Assembly (NCBI RefSeq): GCF_002013915.1
Contig: NZ_MBTF01000003.1
Location: forward strand, 124,001-188,000
Length of the DNA stretch: 64,000 nucleotides
Source: Mucilaginibacter pedocola
GTDB taxonomy: Bacteria > Bacteroidota > Bacteroidia > Sphingobacteriales > Sphingobacteriaceae
Reading direction: 5' to 3'
The translations under genes were made by a program, and so were the position numbers. Each line of letters opens with the position of its first letter. The stretch's first letter is position 1. Positions 1 through 8,268 of this stretch are shown piece by piece. The notes beneath the pieces were generated by a model. The model saw nothing but the letters and a program-made list of their open reading frames with translations, had not been told where the DNA came from and did not search any database.

Positions 1-682
1 TCTCTTCGCCGCGTACAACTCCGTCGCCGTGGCAAACAGTACATTTATTGGTAATGGTGCTGCCTTCGCCGTTACAGGTAGGGCAGGTGCTGGTGGTTTG
101 CATCTGGCCCAAAATGGTATTGGTTACCCTGCGTACCGAACCTTGCCCACCGCAAGTTTTACAGGTGCTGAAAGATGATTTATCCTTAGCGCCGCTACCA
201 TCGCAGGTTTTGCAGACTACCTGTTTATTTACTTTTATTTTCTTTTCGGCACCGTTGGCAATTTCCTCTAAAGTTAGGCGCACTTTAATGCGCAGGTTGC
301 TGCCACGGGCTACACGGCGGCCACCGCCACCTTGCCTGCCACCGCCGCCAAAGAAGCCATCGAATGCACCGCCACCGCCGAATATATCGCCAAACTGGCT
401 GAATATGTCGTCCATATTCATGCTGCCACCGCCATAACCACCACCGCTGGCCGATGATGCATTGGCCGCGTGGCCAAACTGGTCGTACCGCTGGCGTTTC
501 TCGGGCGAGCTAAGCACCTCGTAGGCCTCGGCAGCTTCCTTAAACTTTTCTTCGGCAGCTTTGTCACCCTCGTTTTTATCGGGGTGGTATTTAATAGCCA
601 TTTTACGATATGCCTTTTTTACCTCATCGGCACTTGCGCCTTTGCTTACACCAAGCACATCGTAATAATCTCTCTTAGCCAT
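1..682 (-). CDS. dnaJ: Chaperone protein DnaJ (Hsp40), C-terminus cut off by window edge
   Basis: Co-chaperone that stimulates the ATPase of DnaK in protein folding and heat-shock recovery in the cytoplasm. The visible 227 residues show the J domain with HPD at residues 33-35, a Gly/Phe-rich linker at about 75-125 that is very Gly-rich here, and all four CxxCxGxG zinc-binding repeats. The substrate-binding C-terminal domains lie beyond the left edge. The ATG at 682 gives the canonical [12 protein letters not shown] start. It lies 149 bp downstream of grpE on the same strand, the usual grpE-dnaJ pairing in Bacteroidetes. Identity is secure. The gene is incomplete only because of the window boundary. 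Confidence 0.97.
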   Translation of the reverse strand, partial: MAKRDYYDVLGVSKGASADEVKKAYRKMAIKYHPDKNEGDKAAEEKFKEAAEAYEVLSSPEKRQRYDQFGHAANASSASGGGYGGGSMNMDDIFSQFGDIFGGGGAFDGFFGGGGRQGGGGRRVARGSNLRIKVRLTLEEIANGAEKKIKVNKQVVCKTCDGSGAKDKSSFSTCKTCGGQGSVRRVTNTILGQMQTTSTCPTCNGEGSTITNKCTVCHGDGVVRGEE

Positions 683-831
683 TGTATTAATTAGTGAATT
701 TTTGAATGAGCGAAAAACACGCCCGGAAATATTATATGTATTTTTGAATCAGTAAGATAGCGATTTTAACAGAAAAAACCGAATCAGTTATTCACTAATT
801 CAGTCCTTCCTTCATTCGCTCATTGTGAGGC

Positions 832-1422
832 TTACGCGCCTACAATAACTTTAGCGAAGCGTACCACGCGTTCGTTAAGTTCATAGCCTTTTTCCATCTC
901 GTCAACCACCTTGCCTTTTAGGTCGTCGGTAGGGGCGGGGATGCTGGTGATAGCCTCGTGCAGGTCGGCATTAAATTCGGTACCTATCGATTGCATTTCT
1001 TTCAGGCCTTTTTGCCCTAAAATATTTTTCAGTTTGTTTTGTATCAGTATAACACCGTCGCGTACCGATGCTACTTCGGTAGCTTTTTCAGTAGCGCGCA
1101 GGGCGCGTTCAAAATCATCAAGCACGGGCAGCAGCGCAACAATTACATCCTTGCCTTCGGTTTTGCGTGCTTCTTCGCGTTCTTTTATAGTACGGCGGCG
1201 AAAGTTATCAAACTCGGCATATAAGCGTAAGTACTTATCATTTGCCTGCTGTACTTCCTCCTTTAATTTATCTTCTGCCGAAGGGGTGTTTTCTGCTGCT
1301 TCGGGTTGAGGGTTTAGTTCCTGTTTGTCGGTGTTTGCGCTCTCGTTTGCCATTTCCACAGTATTTTCAGGAGTTTCAGAATTTTCCTTCTTTTTTTTCT
1401 TCAACATGTCGTTAAAATTCAT
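832..1422 (-). CDS. grpE: GrpE nucleotide exchange factor
   Basis: Nucleotide exchange factor that releases ADP from DnaK, working with DnaJ. The 196-residue product has a charged, low-complexity N-terminus (Lys run, then Glu/Asn-rich to about residue 60), a long coiled coil containing the signature YLRLYAEFDNFRRRT, and a C-terminal beta domain ending in RVVRFAKVIVGA. I start at the ATG at 1422 (MNFNDMLKKKK). An in-frame TTG at 1434 would add four residues. It sits directly upstream of dnaJ on the same strand, so co-transcription is likely. Length and motifs are normal for the family. Confidence 0.96.
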   Translation of the reverse strand: MNFNDMLKKKKKENSETPENTVEMANESANTDKQELNPQPEAAENTPSAEDKLKEEVQQANDKYLRLYAEFDNFRRRTIKEREEARKTEGKDVIVALLPVLDDFERALRATEKATEVASVRDGVILIQNKLKNILGQKGLKEMQSIGTEFNADLHEAITSIPAPTDDLKGKVVDEMEKGYELNERVVRFAKVIVGA

Positions 1423-1518
1423 GAATAGTGCCAAACAAGTATCTTGCCATCGCTGTAAATGCGACAGCCTGTCAGCAGGGTATTCGTTTTTATGTAAAGT
1501 TTGTCGTGATTTATCTTT

Positions 1519-1640
1519 CAGTTGGCAGTTCTTGGTCAGTTAGCAGTTCCCGGTGCGCAGTTCGCAGTTAATAAAACCACAGCAAACTGTCGATTGCCCG
1601 TTGTCAACTGCAAACCGTCAACTGCCCACTGCAAACTGAA
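1519..1640. repeat. Inverted repeat, CAGTT-GCAGTT family (copy 1)
   Basis: A GC-balanced hairpin-forming element. Its left half repeats units like CAGTTGGCAGTT and its right half repeats the complement, AACTGCAAACTG. The same degenerate unit recurs at 6435-6613, 13361-13500 and 57755-57880. The right end stops 1 bp short of the TAG stop codon of the ftsE-like gene. The left end lies about 100 bp upstream of grpE. Confidence 0.8.
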
Positions 1641-1641
1641 C

Positions 1642-2325
1642 CTATGCTATTTGCACATCCTCCAGCACTTTGCCGTTCTCGCATTTAATGATGCGCGATG
1701 GGAAGGTGCGGATAATATGGTAATCGTGCGTAGCAATTACCACAGCGGTGCCCATTTGGCTGATCTGTTTTAGTAACAGTACAATTTCTTCGGAAGTATC
1801 CGGGTCGAGGTTACCGGTAGGTTCGTCGGCCAATATAATTTCGGGGTTATTAAGCAATGCACGGGCAATTACCACGCGCTGCTGCTCGCCGCCTGATAGT
1901 TCGTGCGGCATTTTTTTAAGTTTAGAACGCAGGCCTACTTTTTCTAAACAATCCAATATACGGTCGGCAATACCTTGTTTATCAGTCCAGCCGGTGGCGC
2001 GCAATACAAACTGCAGGTTTTGCTCAACCGACCTATCCGTTAACAATTGAAAATCCTGGAAAACGATGCCCAGTTTGCGGCGCAGGTAGGGTATCTCTTT
2101 GCTGGCCAGTTTACTCAGTTCGTAGCCGCAGGCATGGCCCGTGCCGCTGGTAACCGCAAGGTCGCCGTAAATAATTTTCAGCAAACTGCTTTTGCCCGAT
2201 CCTGTTTGGCCTATCAGCCATACAAAATCGCCTTTATCAATATGCAGGTTTACGTTAGATAGCACCAGGTGCTTCTGCTGAAAAATATCAACGTTGTTTA
2301 GTTTTATAATGGAGTTGCCTATCAT
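1642..2325 (-). CDS. ftsE: FtsE-like cell-division ABC transporter ATP-binding protein
   Basis: ABC ATPase of 227 residues. Walker A is GQTGSGKS (39-46), the signature is LSGGEQQR, Walker B is IILADEP and the switch His is in ATHDYH. Length and the sequence DEPTGNLDPDTSEEIV are typical of FtsE, which with the membrane protein FtsX controls septal peptidoglycan hydrolases at the inner membrane. No ftsX is adjacent. In Bacteroidetes the partner is often encoded elsewhere. The stop codon of the upstream 67-residue gene lies 3 bp before this ATG, so the two are probably co-transcribed. A generic LolD/MacB-type ATPase is the main alternative. Confidence 0.85.
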   Translation of the reverse strand: MIGNSIIKLNNVDIFQQKHLVLSNVNLHIDKGDFVWLIGQTGSGKSSLLKIIYGDLAVTSGTGHACGYELSKLASKEIPYLRRKLGIVFQDFQLLTDRSVEQNLQFVLRATGWTDKQGIADRILDCLEKVGLRSKLKKMPHELSGGEQQRVVIARALLNNPEIILADEPTGNLDPDTSEEIVLLLKQISQMGTAVVIATHDYHIIRTFPSRIIKCENGKVLEDVQIA

Positions 2326-2328
2326 TTG

Positions 2329-2532
2329 TTAGATATCCAGTTTTAATATTTTGCCGAAGGGGAGGTCGCGCACCACACCCATTATGTAATCGTATTTATC
2401 GCCAAGCCCAATTTTATCAAGCGATTTTTCGGGCCTATCAACCCTAAAATAAGCCAGCAGCGTAAACTTATCATCGCGCAGCTGCACATAATCGGGTATT
2501 TTGGCAACGCCTTTTACTTTTATAAGGTACAT
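2329..2532 (-). CDS. Small conserved hypothetical protein (67 aa)
   Basis: I do not recognise a named family. The product is a compact soluble protein of mixed charge (MYLIKVKGVAKIPDYVQLRD at the start) with no signal peptide or membrane segment. It lies 3 bp upstream of the ftsE-like gene on the same strand, which suggests a translationally linked pair. Codon use resembles that of neighbouring genes, so it looks like a genuine gene, but its function is unknown. Confidence 0.7.
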   Translation of the reverse strand: MYLIKVKGVAKIPDYVQLRDDKFTLLAYFRVDRPEKSLDKIGLGDKYDYIMGVVRDLPFGKILKLDI

Positions 2533-2607
2533 GTTAAGCTTAAAGTCTAAAATCCAAAGCAGAAAGCTTTCAGGGCAAATTTATCTTTTTTAGTTGACTT
2601 TCTGTTA

Positions 2608-2702
2608 GTCCGGAAGTCGGAAAAGTCCGCAAGTCCGAAAGAAAAGCTCGGCTTTATTGTTAAAATTTGTCTTTCGGACTTACCTCACTTTCGGACTTTC
2701 CG
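2608..2702. repeat. Inverted repeat, AAGTCCGAAAG family
   Basis: Units AAGTCCG and AAGTCGG on the left face CTTTCGGACTT units on the right, giving a long imperfect hairpin between the acyl-CoA reductase and the 67-residue gene. It begins about 11 bp after the acyl-CoA reductase stop codon on the minus strand, consistent with a 3'-end hairpin. No second copy was seen in the window. Confidence 0.7.
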
Positions 2703-2713
2703 AATAAAGAGCG

Positions 2714-3739
2714 TTAACTCAGCGTCGAAAGAAATTCCATCGTATCTACGCCATCGGCATAATCCCAAAGTTGCGGGTGCTGGCTTTGGCCGAATGGTAC
2801 CTGCTGGTTTTGGGTTTTGATGGCCGCGGTGGTTACAATGCACTGCAATTGTTCGCTTTGCTGCAGCAGCGTTTCCTGTGCCGAGTCGAGGCTTTCGTAA
2901 ATATCGTAAAACAACACAGCAAGCGGCGAAGTAAGGCGCTCATCCTGTTTTAGCATCAGGAAGCCGTTATCCAAATGCTGGTCTCCGTTTACCAGGTAAA
3001 TGGATTTATTATAATCGTAATTGTTGTTGTATTTGTGGTGGTTAATAATGGGGTGGAAATCCTCTATCGCTTCAAAAAAACTGTTGAAATTATACCCCGC
3101 AGGCACCAGTAACTTTGAAACATTGCGGCAGCCAAGCCCAAAGTAATCGAAGATATCGTTGCCCAAAGCATGCAATTCTTCGGTGCTTTCGTTACCGGTT
3201 AACAAGGCAATGCTGTTGCGGTTTTTACGGATAATGTTGGGTACCTTGCCGAAGTAGTACTCAAAATAGCGCGAGGTATTATTGCTGCCGGTAGCTATAA
3301 TGGCGTCAAAATCTACCAGTCGTTCTACAAAACTGGATTTGTCGGCATAGCTGCTATCTACTTCTACCAGTAAATTTAAAACGTATTTGATCAGCCTTGC
3401 ATCCTGCGATGATGCTTTAATAAGCGCATGGTTGCCACTCACCAATACGCAAAGTACATCATGGAAACCTACCAAAGGGATATTGCCCGCCAATACCAGG
3501 CCTATGCGTTTGCCTTTGGCTTCAGTAATGTTATATTTTGCCAGCCACTGGCTTAAGTCGGTACTGTTGAGCATTTCACCGGTGGCTTTTACAGCACTCA
3601 ATACACTTTCGGGTGTGAACCATGCATTGTATTGCCGCTCGGTGTTGATGATGCCCATCAAAGCCTCATCGGGGTTGGCAAGGCGTTTCCCCAGTTCGGC
3701 AAAGGTATTTATGGTGTTATTTATATCTATTTTTGACAT
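2714..3739 (-). CDS. Acyl-CoA reductase, LuxC-like
   Basis: Member of the LuxC/acyl-CoA reductase branch of the aldehyde dehydrogenase superfamily, which reduces activated fatty acyl groups to aldehydes with NADPH. The 341-residue product has the conserved GLGCRNVSKLLVP segment with the likely catalytic Cys near residue 204, and a Rossmann-type region with AIIATGSNNTSRYFEYYF. I start at ATG 3739 (MSKIDINNTINTF). An in-frame ATG at 3769 would add ten residues and overlap the -7 promoter area of the divergent ferredoxin. From memory, the pairing with a divergent ferredoxin recurs in Bacteroidetes. The physiological substrate is unknown. Confidence 0.85.
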   Translation of the reverse strand: MSKIDINNTINTFAELGKRLANPDEALMGIINTERQYNAWFTPESVLSAVKATGEMLNSTDLSQWLAKYNITEAKGKRIGLVLAGNIPLVGFHDVLCVLVSGNHALIKASSQDARLIKYVLNLLVEVDSSYADKSSFVERLVDFDAIIATGSNNTSRYFEYYFGKVPNIIRKNRNSIALLTGNESTEELHALGNDIFDYFGLGCRNVSKLLVPAGYNFNSFFEAIEDFHPIINHHKYNNNYDYNKSIYLVNGDQHLDNGFLMLKQDERLTSPLAVLFYDIYESLDSAQETLLQQSEQLQCIVTTAAIKTQNQQVPFGQSQHPQLWDYADGVDTMEFLSTLS

Positions 3740-3780
3740 ATATATGTTGACGAGCCAAACGCTTGGCATGATTTTTTTGT

Positions 3781-3788
3781 TATATTTG
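3781..3788 (+). promoter_or_regulatory. Predicted promoter -7 box for the ferredoxin gene
   Basis: TATATTTG matches the Bacteroidetes -7 consensus TAnnTTTG and is followed by a purine start region about 60 bp before the ferredoxin ATG. A TTG at 3763 could serve as the -33 element, but its 15-bp spacing is short. Only the -7 box is strong. Confidence 0.55.
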
Positions 3789-3846
3789 CACGTTTCCCGT
3801 TATGTGGGGCAAAGTTAATTGAGAATATAAGAATATTTAAAAAAAT

Positions 3847-4200
3847 ATGGCGATCATAATCACCGACGAATGCATCAACTGCGGAGCCTGCGAACCAGAG
3901 TGCCCGAATAATGCAATTTACGACGCTGGTGCCGCCTGGCGTTTTTCTGACGGTACGGCATTAAAAGGAGTAATTGATTTTGGCGATGGCAACACCCTGA
4001 ATGCTGAAGAGTCTCAGGCTGCCCTTTCTGATGATATATATTACATTGTACCCGATAAGTGTACCGAGTGTGTAGGCTTCCACGATGAGCCGCAGTGTGC
4101 TGCCGTTTGCCCGGTTGATTGCTGCGTAGATGACGAGGATGTGCGCGAGACAGACGAAGAACTGCACGCTAAAAAAGACTGGCTACACGCCAACGGTTAA
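3847..4200 (+). CDS. 4Fe-4S dicluster ferredoxin (117 aa)
   Basis: Small electron carrier with two iron-sulfur binding segments. The first is [12 protein letters not shown] near the N-terminus. The second is [18 protein letters not shown] at about residues 76-93, interrupted by the loop GFHDEPQ as in YfhL/FdxA-type ferredoxins. Between them lies an acidic insert of about 45 residues that is longer than in classical 2[4Fe-4S] ferredoxins. The gene starts at an unambiguous ATG, is divergent from the acyl-CoA reductase and ends at a strong terminator. It may supply electrons to a neighbouring reductase, but that is inference. Confidence 0.9.
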   Translation: MAIIITDECINCGACEPECPNNAIYDAGAAWRFSDGTALKGVIDFGDGNTLNAEESQAALSDDIYYIVPDKCTECVGFHDEPQCAAVCPVDCCVDDEDVRETDEELHAKKDWLHANG

Positions 4201-4226
4201 TTATAGCGCTGAAACAATATTGTTAC

Positions 4227-4260
4227 AAAAGGGGAGGCTAAACAAGCTTCCCCTTTTTTT
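4227..4260 (+). terminator. Intrinsic terminator after ferredoxin gene
   Basis: Stem GGGGAGGCT / AGCTTCCCC with one mismatch and a short loop, followed by seven T residues, 27 bp after the stop codon. Confidence 0.85.
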
Positions 4261-4318
4261 GTTACTTTACAACATTTATAAGCCGAAAACGTAATATAGA
4301 TTTTTTGCTCCCGACTTG

Positions 4319-5080
4319 ATGGAATACGGTATTTGTAATCTTGCTATTGTGCCTATGCGCGCCGAACCGAGCGACCGCAGCGAACTTGTTTCGCAGCTTT
4401 TGTTTGGCGAGGCTTTTGAAGTAACCGAATACAATAACAAATGGGCCAAGATACTTACCGCCATTGATAGTTATACCGGCTGGATAGATAGGTTACAGTT
4501 TACCCAACTGGGCCACATTGCCTATCGCGACTTGCAAAGCAAACCGGCGCCCATAACCTACCGCCCGGTTACACAGGCCTGGAAAATAGCCGATAATTCT
4601 ATCGTTTTTTTACCCGCGGGCAGTTCCCTGGCTTTTTTGCAAGGGACTACCAGCTATGTGGGCAACAATAAGTTTGAAATAATTGGAGAAATTGGCGAAA
4701 CCGACCATATAGCTAATGTGGCGCGGTCGTACCTTAATGTACCATATTTGTGGGGCGGGCGTACGCACTTCGGAATTGATTGCTCGGGCTTTACACAGGT
4801 TGTTTACAGGCTATGCGGGCACAATATTCAGCGCGATGCTTCTATGCAGGCGCAGGAAGGCACGGACGTAGAAAACCTCGCCCAAACCAAACTTGGCGAC
4901 CTTGCCTTTTTCCATAATCCTGAAGGAAAAGTCACCCATGTGGGCATTATCCTCAACAACGGGCAAATCATCCACGCATCGGGCAAGGTAAAAATTGATA
5001 TGATAGACAATGAGGGTATATGGTCTGAGGAGTTGAAGCGCCATACCCATAAATTGCACTCGATAAAGCGGTACTTTTAA
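4319..5080 (+). CDS. NlpC/P60 family peptidoglycan endopeptidase with SH3b domains
   Basis: Predicted gamma-D-glutamyl-diaminoacid endopeptidase of peptidoglycan stem peptides or recycled muropeptides (YkfC-like architecture). The 253-residue protein has bacterial SH3 regions over residues 1-130 (a first SH3b ending GWIDRL, then a second) and an NlpC/P60 domain over 135-253. The catalytic triad is visible: Cys155 in GIDCSGF, His207 in THVGI and His219 in IIHASG. I start at the ATG at 4319. A TTG at 4316 would add one residue. No signal peptide is evident, which fits a cytoplasmic recycling enzyme better than a secreted hydrolase. Confidence 0.88.
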   Translation: MEYGICNLAIVPMRAEPSDRSELVSQLLFGEAFEVTEYNNKWAKILTAIDSYTGWIDRLQFTQLGHIAYRDLQSKPAPITYRPVTQAWKIADNSIVFLPAGSSLAFLQGTTSYVGNNKFEIIGEIGETDHIANVARSYLNVPYLWGGRTHFGIDCSGFTQVVYRLCGHNIQRDASMQAQEGTDVENLAQTKLGDLAFFHNPEGKVTHVGIILNNGQIIHASGKVKIDMIDNEGIWSEELKRHTHKLHSIKRYF

Positions 5081-5084
5081 TTAC

Positions 5085-5324
5085 TTAATATTTTTGCTTT
5101 CGTTGAGGCTCTTTGCGGCTCAGGAAAACCAGGTAGTTTACAAATACCAATGCCGCAATTACCAGCACTTTAATAAAACCGTTTGAAAACACAGCTGCAA
5201 GGCGTTCACCTGTGCCCGGCATATTCTGGGCATAAGTTGTTAGTGGCAGGCAAAAACATAAGAACAGCAAAACGAAAAAAACGCGCCATCCGGGCACCAT
5301 CTTTTTGAAACGAATCTTTTCCAT
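5085..5324 (-). CDS. Small membrane protein of unknown function (79 aa)
   Basis: I do not recognise a family. From the ATG at 5324 the product begins MEKIRFKKMVPGW, then a hydrophobic signal-like segment ending in TTYAQ, a short polar stretch and a second membrane segment (VLVIAALVFVNYLVFL) before a basic tail (RKEPQRKQKY). It could be a two-pass protein or an exported one-pass protein. It converges with the NlpC/P60 gene with only 4 bp between the stops. An upstream in-frame start at 5405 looks like non-coding extension. Confidence 0.65.
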   Translation of the reverse strand: MEKIRFKKMVPGWRVFFVLLFLCFCLPLTTYAQNMPGTGERLAAVFSNGFIKVLVIAALVFVNYLVFLSRKEPQRKQKY

Positions 5325-5525
5325 CTTTACAAATAATTTATTCTGCAGCAGGGGTGGCTGCCTGATCGGTTTATAATTATAAAACAAAAGGTATGCCGCG
5401 CGCAATCTTTTGCTTTATAGTTACATAACTCAATAATACCGAACTTTGTTGTAAGAGGTTATGGTTTTGTTAATAAAATGGCCAATGTTTGTAAAACTAA
5501 CAGTTGTACGGCCAAGGGTAGTATC

Positions 5526-6428
5526 TTAGAAGCTTACCTGCCAGCGCATTATGGTTTTGTCGTCGCTAACAGATAACAGGTCATCGCCGGCCCAGGCCAG
5601 TTTGTTAATAGAGAGGACGTGGCAGGGGTAACCTTTTTCGCGGCTGATGATTTTGCGGAGTTTAAAATCAACAGCATCCCATATTTTAATGCTTTTATCC
5701 ATACTGGCAGTGGCAAAATATGGACGGGTAGGGTGGAAGACGATATGGTTAACCGCAAACATATGCGCGGGGATACTTTGTATAAGTGTATAAGTTTTAT
5801 TATCCCATATTTTTAACTGCGCATCGCGCGCCCCCGATACCAGGTACTCGCCATTGGGCGAATATTGAAGCGAGAACACCGCCATGGTATGCCCTACGAG
5901 TGCCTTAATGGGCGTATAATCCTGCGCATCGTACACCATTACCGTATTATCGCGGCAGCCAAAAGCAATGCGGTCTTCTGCCGGGTTTACGCTGATACAA
6001 CGTATTGTATCATGCGACACCTGTATGGTGTGCAACAGCTCCATCGTTTTCAGGCTCCAAACGGTAACCGTACCATCTTCTGAGGCTACCAGCAACTCAT
6101 CCTTGCTTTGGATAGATTTGATATCGAATATAGGCTTGATATGCTTGCGCAGCCTATGGGTTATCTTCTGCTCGATGAAATTAAAAACCAATACCTCGCC
6201 GCTGCGCAAACCCGCAAACATAAGCGGGTAACCCACTGGGCAATGGATGGCGTATATAGACGTGGGCACAGGGAACATCACTTTTATAAAAGCGTTATTC
6301 TCCAGCCCCCATTCCACCAGCCCCTTATCGTTACCGCCGGTAAAAAATATACCCGGCTTCTGCGAAAGCTCCAGCGTGAAAATAGGGTTGCTATGCCCGG
6401 TAAAGTCGGCGGTTTTTATTGCGTGCAT
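5526..6428 (-). CDS. WD40 repeat beta-propeller protein
   Basis: A 300-residue protein built almost entirely of WD40 blades. Recurrent GH...V..L..SP....L.SG..D..I.IWD patterns are clearest at GHTMAVFSLQYSPNGEYLVSG and in the following blade with KSIKIWD. About seven blades are expected from the length. There is no signal peptide, so it is probably cytoplasmic and acts as an interaction scaffold. The partner is unknown. It lies downstream of the his operon on the same strand, separated by a CAGTT-family repeat that begins 6 bp upstream of its ATG, so it may be read through from hisIE. Confidence 0.9.
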   Translation of the reverse strand: MHAIKTADFTGHSNPIFTLELSQKPGIFFTGGNDKGLVEWGLENNAFIKVMFPVPTSIYAIHCPVGYPLMFAGLRSGEVLVFNFIEQKITHRLRKHIKPIFDIKSIQSKDELLVASEDGTVTVWSLKTMELLHTIQVSHDTIRCISVNPAEDRIAFGCRDNTVMVYDAQDYTPIKALVGHTMAVFSLQYSPNGEYLVSGARDAQLKIWDNKTYTLIQSIPAHMFAVNHIVFHPTRPYFATASMDKSIKIWDAVDFKLRKIISREKGYPCHVLSINKLAWAGDDLLSVSDDKTIMRWQVSF

Positions 6429-6434
6429 CTTTTT

Positions 6435-6613
6435 CAGTTTGCAGTTGGCGGTGTGCAGTTAGCAGTCAGTAAACAGTTTGCGGGATGCAGTTAGCAGTCA
6501 GTTTTCAGTTAGCAGTTAGCGGTGCGCAGTTAGCAGTCAGTTTGCGATGTGCAGTTAGCAATTAGCTTATGATCGGCTTCTAACTGCAAACTGGCAACTG
6601 CCTACTGCAAACT
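6435..6613. repeat. Inverted repeat, CAGTT-GCAGTT family (copy 2)
   Basis: Multiple degenerate units GCAGTTAGCAGT on the left, closed by AACTGCAAACTG-type units on the right. The right end overlaps the TAG stop codon of hisIE. The left end is 6 bp upstream of the WD40 start codon. The element therefore fills the whole gap between the two genes. Confidence 0.82.
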
Positions 6614-7211
6614 ACTTATGTCTCTCTTCCAAATTCTTGGCTATCCGCTCCAAAGTTAGGTTCTTTTCGCGAAGCAAAACCAACAGGTGGAAAACCAGGT
6701 CGCTGGCTTCATTAATAAGGTCGGTTTCGGTTTCGGCCAATGCGGCTATAACCGTTTCTACGCCTTCTTCGCCTACCTTTTGGGCTATTTTGTTAAGCCC
6801 TTTGTTGCGCAGTTTGTTCACATACGAGCCTTCTAACGGGTTGGTGTACCTGTCGGCTATGATGTTTTCCAACTGCATAATAAAGTTTTGGTTGTATTCG
6901 GTTTGGAAACAACTGCGCGCGCCGGTGTGGCAGGTTGGTCCATCGGCACTGGCTTTTATCAGCAGGGTATCGTTATCGCAATCGATATGGATGCTTTTTA
7001 CATGCAGGAAATTGCTACTGGTTTCGCCTTTGGTCCAAAGGCGATTTTTAGAGCGGGAGAAAAACGTTACTACCTTTTCGGCAACGGTTTTCTCATAGGC
7101 TTCCTGGTTCATATAGCCCAGCATCAGTACTTCTAAAGTTTGCTCGTCCTGTATTATCACCGGCACTAAGCCGTCGGTTTTATCAAAATCGATGTTCATT
7201 TTCTCTATCAT
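6612..7211 (-). CDS. hisIE: Bifunctional phosphoribosyl-AMP cyclohydrolase / phosphoribosyl-ATP pyrophosphatase
   Basis: Catalyses steps 2 and 3 of histidine biosynthesis. The N-terminal HisI cyclohydrolase domain (about 1-110) has the metal-binding segment [15 protein letters not shown]. The C-terminal HisE pyrophosphohydrolase domain (about 110-199) has [13 protein letters not shown] and a helical [12 protein letters not shown]. The length of 199 residues is normal for the fusion. It is the last gene of the his operon. Its start codon is preceded by a perfect hairpin only 3 nt upstream, and its stop codon lies inside a repeat element. Both are unusual for a translated cistron. Confidence 0.96.
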   Translation of the reverse strand: MIEKMNIDFDKTDGLVPVIIQDEQTLEVLMLGYMNQEAYEKTVAEKVVTFFSRSKNRLWTKGETSSNFLHVKSIHIDCDNDTLLIKASADGPTCHTGARSCFQTEYNQNFIMQLENIIADRYTNPLEGSYVNKLRNKGLNKIAQKVGEEGVETVIAALAETETDLINEASDLVFHLLVLLREKNLTLERIAKNLEERHK

Positions 7212-7214
7212 TTG

Positions 7215-7236
7215 TTGGCGGTGGGGACACCGCCAA
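7215..7236 (-). promoter_or_regulatory. Hairpin immediately upstream of the hisIE start codon
   Basis: Perfect 9-bp stem TTGGCGGTG / CACCGCCAA with a 4-nt loop, ending 3 nt before the ATG on the mRNA strand. It would occupy the ribosome landing site. It may simply be another interspersed hairpin. Confidence 0.5.
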
Positions 7237-7254
7237 CGGGGTACTATTAATTAC

Positions 7255-7347
7255 GTCATGCCGAATTTATTTCGGCACCCCACATGCAAAGTTAGCGACT
7301 ATGCATGCGGCTCAGCGCGTGGGGTGCTGAAACAAGTTCAGCATGAC
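7255..7347. repeat. Inverted repeat between hisF and hisIE (GTCATGC...GCATGAC)
   Basis: Outer arms GTCATGC / GCATGAC enclose smaller hairpins, including CCGAATTTATTTCGG and TGCTGAAACAAGTTCAGCA. It resembles the 24301-24700 family in its GTCATGCTGA-type ends. It lies just downstream of the hisF stop codon. Confidence 0.7.
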
Positions 7348-7371
7348 GTTTGGGTAAGCTTTGGTGGGCTT

Positions 7372-8130
7372 TTACACCTCCCTCACCTCAATATCATTCT
7401 GTTTCAAAACCTTCTTCAGGTCGGGTATTAATATCTCACCGTAGTGAAAAACCGATGCTGCCAAAGCTGCATCTACATTGCTTTTCTGAAATACATCCAC
7501 AAAATGCTGTACCGAACCCGCACCGCCCGATGCAATAACGGGAATATTCACTGCATTGTTTACCTGCGTAAGGAAGGGGTTATCAAAACCTGCCTTGGTG
7601 CCATCATGGTCCATCGAGGTGAGGAGTATCTCTCCCGCACCGCGGCTTTCGGCTTCCAATATCCACTCGAGGGTTTGGCGCTCGGTTGGCAGGCGGCCGC
7701 CGTTGAGGTGCACAATGTTTTTATCGCCCATTACGCGGGTGTCAACCGCAACGATCACAAACTGCACGCCGAATGCCTTAGCCAGGTCATCGATCAGTTG
7801 AGGGTTGCGTACCGCGGCTGAATTGATCGATATTTTGTCAGCACCGGCATTCAGCAGGGCGTCCGCATCGGCAATTTCGGTTATACCTCCACCTATGGTG
7901 AAGGGGATGTTTATTTGCCTTGCAACGGCTTTTACCAGTTCTACAAGGGTTTTGCGTTTTTCTACCGTAGCGCTAATATCCAGGAAAACCAATTCGTCGG
8001 CACCTTGCTGCGAGTAGTTCCAGGCAAGTTCTACCGGGTCGCCGGCATCGCGCAGGTCAACAAAGTTTACGCCTTTTACGGTACGGCCGTCTTTAACGTC
8101 TAAACAGGGTATAATTCTTTTAGAGAGCAT
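7372..8130 (-). CDS. hisF: Imidazole glycerol phosphate synthase, cyclase subunit
   Basis: With HisH it converts PRFAR and glutamine to imidazole glycerol phosphate and AICAR. The 252-residue (beta/alpha)8 barrel starts [20 protein letters not shown], which includes the catalytic Asp of CLDV. The second catalytic Asp is in [11 protein letters not shown]. The phosphate-binding half-barrel motifs FTIGGGI and IASGGAG are present. The true start is the ATG at 8130. An upstream extension to 8157 would run into the intergenic repeat. It lies between hisA and hisIE in the operon. Confidence 0.97.
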   Translation of the reverse strand: MLSKRIIPCLDVKDGRTVKGVNFVDLRDAGDPVELAWNYSQQGADELVFLDISATVEKRKTLVELVKAVARQINIPFTIGGGITEIADADALLNAGADKISINSAAVRNPQLIDDLAKAFGVQFVIVAVDTRVMGDKNIVHLNGGRLPTERQTLEWILEAESRGAGEILLTSMDHDGTKAGFDNPFLTQVNNAVNIPVIASGGAGSVQHFVDVFQKSNVDAALAASVFHYGEILIPDLKKVLKQNDIEVREV

Positions 8131-8160
8131 GGGTTGTCTGTTCTGGTAGCCTAACAAACT

Positions 8161-8265
8161 ATGTCATTGCGAGCGATAGCGTGGCAACCTCATAGGACGT
8201 TCGGGCATGCAAAGCGGTCATGCAAGGCTACGAGTTTGCTTCGTCGTATCTCCTCGCAATGACAT
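8161..8265. repeat. Inverted repeat, GTCATTGCGAG family, between hisA and hisF
   Basis: Outer arms ATGTCATTGCGAG / CTCGCAATGACAT are exact. Inside are GGCAACCTC- and GCTTCGTCG-type segments. The element starts about 3 bp after the hisA stop codon on the mRNA strand. A second copy lies at 11956-12045 between hisD and hisC. Confidence 0.85.
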
Positions 8266-8268
8266 ATC

